A stretch of DNA of 64,000 bases from Botryococcus braunii (taxonomy: Eukaryota; Chlorophyta; Trebouxiophyceae), in NCBI GenBank assembly GCA_002005505.1, contig MVGU01001296.1, positions 1 through 64,000 on the forward strand, written 5' to 3'. This document shows, piece by piece, positions 1 to 7,074 of the stretch. A program made the translations under genes and the position numbers. Below the pieces are notes generated by a model that was not told where the DNA came from, did not search any database, and was given only the letters and a program-made list of their open reading frames with translations. Position 1 is the stretch's first letter. Every line of letters begins with the position of its first letter.

Positions 1-1036
1 CAAACTAATTCTAGGCGGCACATCAGTGTGTTTAATTAGGTACAGAAAATGGACCTTTAGGTATTTTGTCTAGGACACATCATCCGTATTGGATTACCAA
101 TTAGGGACCTTTTGGAGTAAGAAGCTTTCAGGGACTCGACTTTTATCGAGTCCCTTGGGCGCCAAACACGGTCAGGTATTTAACTGCTGGAGGCGACAGA
201 CTCGTCATTCGTTGGTTGGCCGAATCCTGTGCCACGGAATGGAAGTCCTGTCTGTTTGCTACAAGTTGAAGCTTGCTATTGCATATTTGATTTGTTTTTG
301 AGACAGTCGTACTTGCCTTTTGGTTGCCGCAAAGGAAGGCGCTCCTGTCGAACCTGTATCAGTCGCGCCAAAGGGTACGTTGTCATTTTGACAGAGGATA
401 GAATAGCATGATGTATTTGATAACCACTGCATTTGCAATGTTGCTCATTGCTCTGGCTAAATCGTAATGCTTGGGGCAATAGGTGTGTCGAGGTCTGACT
501 GACGAAACCTCTACAGTGCATTGACAAATCCTTTTGCGGACTTACAGGTACTGATGTAGTTGTGATTTAATGAGATAATTCCTATTTGGTTAGATATTTT
601 GTTGACTGTCGCAAAGCTGTGATGTTAGGTCGTCAAGGGAACGAGTGTGCCGGACTCAGGTCCGGCACAGAACATGTCTGAGACGATGCTATGAAACCAG
701 CTGATGTGAGAAGTAATTTATGCGTATATGAGATTGTGCCAGTAGGGCAAGCAGTAATATTGTCCCATGTAATCGATTCGTTGGTTGGCCGAATCCTGTG
801 CCACGGAATGGAAGTCCTGTCTGTTTGCTACAAGTTGAAGCTTGCTATTGCATATTTGATTTGTCTTTGAGACAGTCGTACTTGCCTTTTGGTTGCCGCA
901 AAGGAAGGCGCTCCTGTCGAACCTGTATCAGTCGCGCCAAAGGGTGTGTCGAGGTCTGACTGACGAAACCTCTACAGTGCATTGACAAATCCTTTTGCGG
1001 ACTTACAGGTGTTCTCTCTGCCCATAACCTTTCACA
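1..1036 (+). repeat. Copia family A, 5' LTR of element A0, left end beyond the window
   Basis: Matches the last three quarters of the complete family A LTRs at 40958-42333 and 47934-49312. It ends in TTTCACA and is followed directly by the PBS, so it is the 5' LTR of a plus-strand element. Visible inside are hairpin GGGACTCGA/TCGAGTCCC (131-154), hairpin TGTGCCGGAC/GTCCGGCACA (646-669), and two copies of a duplicated block: 207-374 plus 483-549, and 776-943 plus 944-1010. Promoter and polyadenylation sites should lie here by family knowledge, but I could not place them. Confidence 0.93.
375..482 (+). other. Intron-like GT-AG segment in the family A LTR
   Basis: This 108-bp stretch starts GTACGT and ends CAATAG. 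It separates blocks R1 (207-374) and R2 (483-549). In the second copy of the same blocks (776-1010) R1 and R2 abut exactly as they would after splicing it out. The equivalent in A1 is 41672-41779. A deletion between two GGT triplets would leave the same product, so intron status is unproven. Confidence 0.5.
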
Positions 1037-1051
1037 GGTTATGGGCCCACC
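1037..1051 (+). promoter_or_regulatory. Primer-binding site of copia A, anticodon-arm type
   Basis: GGTTATGGGCCCACC directly follows the LTR end. It is complementary to the anticodon arm of an initiator methionine tRNA (GGGCCCAUAACC holds the CAU anticodon), not to a tRNA 3' end. Drosophila copia is the known precedent, primed by a 5' half of initiator tRNA. The LTR end (GCCCATAACC) is the reverse complement of the PBS start, giving a 10-bp hairpin across the LTR/PBS boundary. A third copy of the LTR terminus lies at 1170-1185, just before the gag ATG. Confidence 0.75.
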
Positions 1052-1187
1052 TGCCCATCGAGCTACGCCGAAGCCAAGGTTGCAGAGTACGAGGAGTCCG
1101 CCCTGAATACCTGCTGCACGTCATATCCAGAACGATTCATATCTGCAAAGTGACCCAGACTTGCAGAAACCCATAACCTTTCACACA

Positions 1188-1390
1188 ATGACCCAGTCTG
1201 CGGAATCATCTCCAATGGACCAGCTGAACCAACAGCCTCCTGTAAGTCTGGGTGGTCAATCCACAGAACAGGAGAAGACAGCACTCCCAGTGGTTTCGAT
1301 ACTGACAGCCTTACTGCACGAGGACACAACAAAGCCATCAACAACAAATGTTAAGGTAGCCCATCCCTTATTAAAGGATGGGTGGAATTT
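1188..1390 (+). pseudogene. A0 gag, N-terminal fragment
   Basis: Starts MTQSAESSPMDQ, the same start as the gag of the family A copies at 42485, 51231 and 62092. It is open for about 67 codons. At GTGGAATTT it passes into a copia C LTR that has lost its first bases, so only about a fifth of gag remains and the zinc knuckle and pol are absent. The joint shares only TTT with both parents, which suggests end joining rather than integration. Confidence 0.85.
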
Positions 1391-1656
1391 TATTGGACGT
1401 ATAATGTCTTAGCATAAGTTGCATGTTCGTATGAACCTTAGTTTATGGCCCTACAATAATGAACAGTTATCTTACTTTGCAAAAATTGGGTTTTTCCGTA
1501 AAATCCGGAGGTTCTTAGAGATACGGATATTTTAGGACGACAACGGATGTTTCGGACTCTTGTTGATTCGGTCGATTTCGAAGTACGAGTCGATCGGACA
1601 CGTACAATAAACAATTGGCTGCACAGTGTACTTGTTCTTAAGTACGATCGGTTATT
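1391..1656 (+). repeat. Copia C1, 5' LTR, left part
   Basis: Matches bases about 19 to 285 of the C2 5' LTR (20989-21766). The first 18 or so bases, including the terminal TG, are missing. The LTR is then interrupted after GGTTATT by insert G and resumes at 3291. Confidence 0.9.
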
Positions 1657-2670
1657 AACCTGCCCCCTCTGGGGTGCAGGTTTTCCGGTGTCGGGGGCCG
1701 ACAGCCTTGGATGCCCGCTGGGGAGGCCTATAATGGGGACGCGCTGGTAACGCCTTGCACGCGCCAGAGATCCGAGGCAGGCATATAAGAAAGTCAAAAA
1801 TTCGGTTGGCAACGGCACTAAAATAAACAGGGTTCAGCTCCGCCGAGATGCGGTGTAGCTCCGAGGTCCGGAAGCTGTCCGTAAGCCCTGTAAATCGCAA
1901 ATCTACTGTTTAAATCGGAAATCTAGCACGGAAAGATGGGATTTCGCGGCGTGGCAGCCTGAGCGGAGGCTTTTGTACAGCCTGTGTACAGCGCTGTATT
2001 GCGGTGTATTGCAGGTAACGCTGCGCCATGCACTCGCGCTGCAAGGCGCGTAATGCTGCCACCTCTTCCACGTGACCTGGTCATGTGCTCTGCTGCTGAG
2101 GGAGCCGCGCAGATGTGAACTCCGAAAAACCGTCGACACGAACTTGCAAAGTTCAGCACACGTGATGAGGCTCAGTCAAATATGCCGTTTTAATATTTAA
2201 TGATGTGCTGAAAAGTTTTGAGGGCTGCGAGGAGTGGTTCACAGGGATACGATGGAAACTGTTTTCCACGACGAGTGCGGACATCGATGTGCCCACTTTC
2301 AAGGATTCTGACTTCGGCCATCAAGAGTGAGACATTTTTAAGACATCTTAAGGCAATGGAAGTGGTATCTGTGCAGTAAGTCCGCGAGATCGCGTTTTCC
2401 GGGTGCGCCATTCGTTGAGCACCGATATCGATTTACCCACATACAAATTTCCAGAATTCTCCCAGCCACCTTAACCCTGTTGTTTTTACATTTTAATTCA
2501 TTGAAAGGGTTAAATGTTCAGTAAGCTTGCAGGAAACGTTTTGCGGTTCCGCCATCCGCCGACATCTGCCTACGACTTTTTACCGTATGTTTATAGTGCT
2601 GCCTTCAACTGTGCATGCATCTGGATCACAGCTCGTCAGTTTTAGGATGGCAGAACCAGATGTGCTATTA

Positions 2671-2775
2671 TGATGTTTGTCTCCCCGTGCACATCTCACA
2701 TACCCTGTTCGCATCCCAACCTAATTTCGCCTGCAGAGCTTTTCCGCACTGGACTGCGCCTGCCATCTGCAGGGA
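2671..2775 (+). repeat. Direct repeat, left copy, flanking the GA microsatellite
   Basis: TGATGTTTGTCTCCCCGTGC and the following sequence recur in diverged form at 3134-3240. Shared words include CACATCTCACATACC, CGCATCCCAACCTA and TGCGCCTGCC. Confidence 0.8.
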
Positions 2776-2960
2776 TTTACTATCAGTCTCAGGCCCCCAG
2801 TGCCCCAATCGTCACGTGTCGACAGCCGACGAGCTGCAGGTGTAAAAAATATATGGATCTGGCAAAATCATGCGTGAAAGGGAAGAGAACAAGAAAACAG
2901 AAAGATGGGAAGGAGACAAGGGGGCCCCGGGGGGGGGGGAGAGGGAGAGGAGAGAGGAAG

Positions 2961-3128
<168 letters not shown>

Positions 3129-3133
3129 CTGCA

Positions 3134-3240
3134 TGATGTTTTTGTCCCCCTGCACATCTCACATACCTCGCTCGCATCCCAACCTAGTTGCGCCTGCCAG
3201 CCTTTTCGGCCTTCCATTGCGCCTGCCTTTTGCCGGAATT
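3134..3240 (+). repeat. Direct repeat, right copy, flanking the GA microsatellite
   Basis: Diverged copy of 2671-2775. The microsatellite lies exactly between the two copies. Confidence 0.8.
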
Positions 3241-3290
3241 GGGGGCAGGTTCCGCCGATCCGCCTAAAGGGATGGCCCTATGTTTTTACG

Positions 3291-3777
3291 AATGAGTCGA
3301 CGAGGCCGATCGACAAGGCGTAGAAGTATTTCTGTCCATAAGTGTCGACGGAGCTGATCGACTGGGCCGATCGACGCGGCATATAGCATTCTGGCAAGTA
3401 GTATTCTGTCATTAGGAATCTGTTTTGCACGGAACAACGATTCTAGGTGGATAGAGGGGTAGAGACAGAGTCGTATCCTCAGACATTCGATTGCTGTCTC
3501 CGGTGCCTCAAGTCGGACCTCTGTATTTCCGTTTGGCACCGTCCTTTGCCTGCATTAACTCAGCTGTCGCTTGCTATGCAGGTGTGTTTAGTTGTTTCGA
3601 GCTTTATTGTATAGTTTGATATATGTAATAGACATTCGATTGCTGTCTCCGGTGCCTCAAGTCGGACCTCTGTATTTCCGTTTGGCACCGTCCTTTGCCT
3701 GCATTAACTCAGCTGTCGCTTGCTATGCAGGAATCCTGAAACTGTTTTTGATCAAATTGACATCAAATAATCGAATA
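3291..3777 (+). repeat. Copia C1, 5' LTR, right part
   Basis: Resumes the C LTR at AATGAGTCGACGAGG and ends directly at the PBS. It contains a 101-bp direct duplication, 3482-3582 and 3631-3731, separated by 48 bp. The LTR ends ...ATCGAATA here and ...ATCGAAAA in C2, not the usual CA. Confidence 0.92.
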
Positions 3778-3807
3778 TGGTATCGGCGACACCGTTTGGT
3801 GTCGATA
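3778..3807 (+). promoter_or_regulatory. Copia C1 primer-binding site in a hairpin
   Basis: TGGTATCGGCGA abuts the LTR and is shared with gypsy D and E, as expected for a tRNA 3'-end PBS (tRNA ending TCGCCGATACCA). The next bases fold back on it: GACACC (3788-3793) pairs with GGTGTC (3798-3803), and TATC (3781-3784) with GATA (3804-3807). The PBS would be partly hidden in RNA. Confidence 0.8.
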
Positions 3808-4128
3808 CTGGTCACTGCTCCCGCCAGCAGCGAGGAGAATAATACGCATACAACTATTTGCAAGCTTCAGCAAGTCTCCAGAAATTCTCGTCCATTTCTC
3901 TGCTTTCAACGTAGTTGTTTGTAGTGTCTTGGGTTGAACGATCGCTTGGAACTTCGGGTTGCTGGATTGTCTCGCTGGAAAGGCACTTGTGTTGATCCAG
4001 TAGTGAGAGACAATTGGATGTATTGGCTGTTGGGATCTGGTGGTTGTGGAATATCTGTTTAAAGTGCAAGCAAGTTTGTTTTCCTTTTAATCTTTCTTTG
4101 CCAGTTGCCCGTCAAGGCTTCTGGAATA
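3808..4128 (+). other. C1 untranslated leader
   Basis: About 320 bp between the PBS and the gag ATG, near-identical to 21797-22117 in C2. The gag frame is already open for a few codons before the ATG. No other feature is visible. Confidence 0.6.
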
Positions 4129-5261
4129 ATGTCACAGACAGAATCACAAGATGAAGGATTCAATGTCAGTATTGAGATAGAACCTGCCAGCCCAATGGGC
4201 AGGAATGTCTTTAGGAATCCTACCTATGATGCAGAAGCAGTCACTGATGATTCTGTGTCACATGTTACAGGGGTCCTCAATGGAATGCAGCAGCAAACTG
4301 ATGAGGGTCTACAAAGACCACAGGGAGACTCAGAATGGGAAGCATGGGGATATGATCCACAGACTCAAAACATACCTCTAAACCCTGCTTTCTCAAGACG
4401 AGACAACCTTGGTACCTTTGTACCTGCTCAGCAAGCTGCTGCATCTCCTGCCCCTATGTCTTCTAGAGTGCTAGGCTTTCAAACAAATTTGCCTGCATCT
4501 AGACCTGTCTTAAGCCCTTTGTTTGGGATACCTAGGACTGCAGTCAGGATGCCAGTGAGGCCTACACACTTACCTGTACCTAGTGCACCACTGGCAGGTG
4601 CACCAGTCAATGTTTCCTCATTCATGACAAGTGTACCACACACAGGTATTATGCTCCTTTCAGGAAACATAAATCAGGCAAGTACACCATCAGGTACTAC
4701 AGTAGTGCATGTTCCCTTGGCAACTGGTGGCACAATGCCAATCAGTTTGCCAACATCTACAATTTTAAACTCTATTGCACCAACTGTTCAAAGTGTTAGT
4801 GCTACACAGGGAACTGCTGCACAGTCAACGGCACAAGTGTCTGCCCCACCTCCTCCACCTCCACCAGGTGGTGGGCCTCCTTATAGTGGTCCACCAGGAG
4901 GTGGTGGCTGGCCTCCAAATCCACCAGGGGGTTCTTCCTCAGGCCCTCCCTGGTTTAGTGGTGTACCTGGCAGTTGGGGTATGGTGAATTCCAACCCCTA
5001 TGGTTACAGTGGGTATCCCTTCATGAAGTTCAATTCTCCTTCTCAAAGGCTTACTCCAAAGTTAGAGCCCCTGAAACTTAATGATGATAACTGGGTCATA
5101 TGGTCTAGATATGTTCATGCAATGCTTATAGAGATGGGGGTAGAATGCTGTATTCTTCATGACATGAGAGGTTATTTAGATGATTATAAGGCCCAGAGCA
5201 TTATAACACAGTCTTGTTCAGAGGAGTATCAAATACAAATCTCTGATCATTTGTCTGCCTA
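4129..5261 (+). pseudogene. gag: C1 gag, N-terminal part, cut by gypsy D
   Basis: Starts MSQTESQDEGF at the first ATG; the same start is in C2 at 22118. A Pro/Gly-rich stretch (codons near 4845-4950) precedes the usual copia gag opening (LEPLKLNDDNWVIW) from about 5065. The frame is intact up to SDHLSAY, where gypsy D enters; the target GCCTA is at 5257-5261 and again at 18322-18326. The gag continues at 18322. The long acidic and proline-rich N-terminus before the gag core is more than many copia gags have. Confidence 0.9.
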
Positions 5262-5452
5262 TGTAACGTTCCGAGTGCGAAGGGTCCGTTAGGGAGCCGA
5301 TCGGCATCGAGCCGATAGCGCGTGATCGGAGAGCGGGGTACGATGACCTCATTACGTAAACTGGCCAGCTTGGCTGGCGGGGTGCTATCAGACGGGTCGC
5401 ACCTGTGTGAGGTCATTCTCACACGAACTTGAGATCGGCACAAGATATTACA
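5262..5452 (+). repeat. Gypsy D 5' LTR
   Basis: 191 bp, TG...CA ends, no difference seen from 18131-18321. An imperfect inverted pair GATCGGCATCGAGCCGATAG lies near the middle. Confidence 0.96.
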
Positions 5453-5456
5453 TACT

Positions 5457-5468
5457 TGGTATCGGCGA
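5457..5468 (+). promoter_or_regulatory. Gypsy D first primer-binding site
   Basis: TGGTATCGGCGA, four bases after the LTR end. It is the same 12-mer as in C and E. A second copy follows LTR2 at 5888. Confidence 0.85.
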
Positions 5469-5600
5469 CGAGGGCTGATTTTTCCCCGTCGCGCGAGACT
5501 CGGGAAAACGGACTTGCCCGTAAGGGGGGATGAGATTCCAGGGTCCGTATGATCCGGAGTTGGTGGAGTTATCCGAGGGATGCTTCACGTGATCGCCATG

Positions 5601-5621
5601 GCGCGTGGTATGGGACGCGCG
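5601..5621 (+). promoter_or_regulatory. GTATGGG hairpin H1
   Basis: GCGCGT (5601-5606) and ACGCGC (5615-5620) close a loop holding GGTATGGG. See H2-H5 for the same loop with other stems. Confidence 0.65.
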
Positions 5622-5649
5622 TCCTGACCGGTCGGCCGGGTTGCCTTGG

Positions 5650-5669
5650 CTCGTGGTATGGGACGCGAG
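5650..5669 (+). promoter_or_regulatory. GTATGGG hairpin H2
   Basis: CTCGTG (5650-5655), loop GTATGGGA, CGCGAG (5664-5669); five Watson-Crick pairs and one G-U pair. The following GTCTAGGC is also shared with H4. Confidence 0.65.
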
Positions 5670-5730
5670 TCTAGGCTGATCCGACGGGAAGAGCACAATC
5701 GAGGACGATTGTGGTCTAAGCGGGGGAGAG

Positions 5731-5884
5731 TGTAACGTGCGAGCGGATCGGGCCTGGCGACCCCGGTCCGGCTCGGGTACATTAGCCGCTTAGAATTCCA
5801 TCGAAGACCTGGATCGTACCTCTTTTCAAGATGTTACGATGGCCCCCTAGCGACTGGGCAGTCGCGGGTTCGATTCTCGTTACA
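5731..5884 (+). repeat. LTR2, a different short LTR inside the D leader
   Basis: 154 bp running from TGTAACGTGCGAG to CTCGTTACA. It is preceded by a PPT-like CGGGGGAGAG and followed three bases later by a second TGGTATCGGCGA. These are all the marks of a gypsy LTR, but its sequence is unlike the D LTR beyond the first seven bases. Near its end are a 6-bp hairpin (GCGACT 5850-5855, AGTCGC 5860-5865) and GGTTCGATTCT (5867-5877), close to a polymerase III B box. No copy is present at the D 3' end. Confidence 0.7.
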
Positions 5885-5887
5885 CTT

Positions 5888-5899
5888 TGGTATCGGCGA
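5888..5899 (+). promoter_or_regulatory. Gypsy D second primer-binding site, after LTR2
   Basis: TGGTATCGGCGA three bases after LTR2. Which of the two D sites primes reverse transcription cannot be told. Only the first is next to the D LTR. Confidence 0.75.
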
Positions 5900-5973
5900 C
5901 GCAGCTGCACCTCCAGGTAACTGGAGAGGGCGGCTTTAAGCCGGGTTTCGACTCGGTGGCGCATTTTGCCGAA

Positions 5974-7032
5974 ATGCAGAGGCTCGCGACGGCGAAACTA
6001 GAATACGAAACGAGAGTTTGGCAGTTGTACTTCATCGCTGCCGAGCTCGATACGGATTCTTCCGTGGGTCGTACGGAGGACCGCGTGGATATGCTCGAGG
6101 CCGAAGTGGCCGTGCTCACTCAGCGTGTTGCCGGTAAGCACCCCACTTCTGGTCTGTCCTCTGACGTGTTGAACTCTGATTTCAATGCGAGACGAACAAC
6201 GGAACCGTCACGTGGGCCCTTTCGGCGCCCACCGGCCCCGTTATTCAATGGAGAAAAGGAGGGGACGGATATCATCACATGGTTCGGTCAATTTGATGAC
6301 TACTCGTCTATTTTGGGCCTTCGTGATGATGAATTAGTGTCCCACGCGTCCCTTTGCCTTACTGGTCGAGCCGCTAAGGAATGGGCGCTCCTAAAAAGGT
6401 CTCTTTCTGTTCAAGGAAAGGACGTGAAGGACTTTGCCATTTTCAGGACCTCCCTTCTCGCACATTTCGTTGAAGTGGAAGTTGAAAATACTGTGCGTCC
6501 ACGCTTGGCGCGATTGAGGCAAACTAAGTCCGTGGCAGCTTACCATGCTATGTTTCGTGCTATCATGGTTGAAGCTATCAAGTATCCTATCTCGGGCCCT
6601 GAAGCGTGTGCCTACTTTAGGGCGGGGTTAAAACCGAACATTTTGGAGGTTTTAACAAGAGATTCACTCGTTCGGAACGAGCTTGGTAACCTGGACATTG
6701 TTGTTCAAGCTGCCAAGGAAGCTGAATCCTTCTTGCGTATGTTGCCCGGTGCAGCGAACGAGAAGGAGATTCAGGAGCTGAAGGCCTTGATCAAGGGCAA
6801 GCGCCTGGCAGACGGGGATGCTATTCCACCTCCTAAGCGCGCTGCCTTTGGGAAGCCTCCGGGCTCGAATGGATCTGGTGCTGGGCCTTCGGGCACGCAG
6901 CCCAATGCGTATGCCGCGAGGATGAAGCGCGAAGGCCGCTGCTACAAGTGCGGGGAACTGGGCCACACGGCTAAGTTCTGCAAGAAGCCTGATGCCCACG
7001 ACAAGGGCAAGGGCAAGGGACCTGCTTCCTGA
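5974..7032 (+). CDS. gag: Gypsy D gag (capsid-nucleocapsid)
   Basis: 352 codons from the first ATG; the frame is open further up, through the second PBS. Residues about 80-290 have the alpha-helical gypsy gag layout (FNGEKEGTDIITWFGQFDDY, then a DFAIFRTSLLAHF-type segment). A zinc knuckle CX2CX4HX4C (CYKCGELGHTAKFC) lies at residues 323-336, followed by a Lys/Gly tail. It would assemble the particle and bind the RNA. It ends at TGA 7030-7032. The pol frame is the same and open from that TGA, so readthrough or reinitiation at 7075 must supply pol. Confidence 0.9.
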   Translation: MQRLATAKLEYETRVWQLYFIAAELDTDSSVGRTEDRVDMLEAEVAVLTQRVAGKHPTSGLSSDVLNSDFNARRTTEPSRGPFRRPPAPLFNGEKEGTDIITWFGQFDDYSSILGLRDDELVSHASLCLTGRAAKEWALLKRSLSVQGKDVKDFAIFRTSLLAHFVEVEVENTVRPRLARLRQTKSVAAYHAMFRAIMVEAIKYPISGPEACAYFRAGLKPNILEVLTRDSLVRNELGNLDIVVQAAKEAESFLRMLPGAANEKEIQELKALIKGKRLADGDAIPPPKRAAFGKPPGSNGSGAGPSGTQPNAYAARMKREGRCYKCGELGHTAKFCKKPDAHDKGKGKGPAS

Positions 7033-7048
7033 AGGTATGGGCCTTCAG
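7029..7048 (+). promoter_or_regulatory. GTATGGG hairpin H3 over the gag stop codon
   Basis: CTGAAGG (7029-7035), loop TATGGG, CCTTCAG (7042-7048), a perfect 7-bp stem. The gag TGA (7030-7032) is inside the 5' arm. It shares the loop with H1, H2, H4 and H5, which are elsewhere in D. Confidence 0.65.
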
Positions 7049-7074
7049 ACCAAGCAGGGGCTGATGTAAGTCCA

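Larger units (their letters stand above)
5469..5730 (+). other. 3'-end-like segment inside the D leader, with polypurine tract
   Basis: Noncoding. It looks like the tail of a related gypsy interior: it has two GTATGGGA hairpins (5601-5621 and 5650-5669), like the true D 3' region, and ends in CGGGGGAGAG (5721-5730) directly before a TGTAACG that starts LTR2. A PPT in a leader is out of place. Confidence 0.65.

Noticed and set aside
89..527. Short frames of 60-83 codons in the A LTR, seen in every copy
   Set aside because: They repeat with the LTR, have no domain, and lie on both strands over hairpins and duplicated blocks.
207..1010. A CRISPR array from the repeated blocks in the A LTR
   Set aside because: Only two copies, long repeats and no regular spacers; these are LTR duplications in a eukaryote.
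4775..4987. A 70-codon frame within C gag, also at 22788-22976
   Set aside because: Out-of-frame shadow of the Pro/Gly-rich stretch.
5840..5884. A tRNA gene
   Set aside because: Only a T-arm-like end and one stem are present; no acceptor stem, D arm or anticodon arm could be placed.
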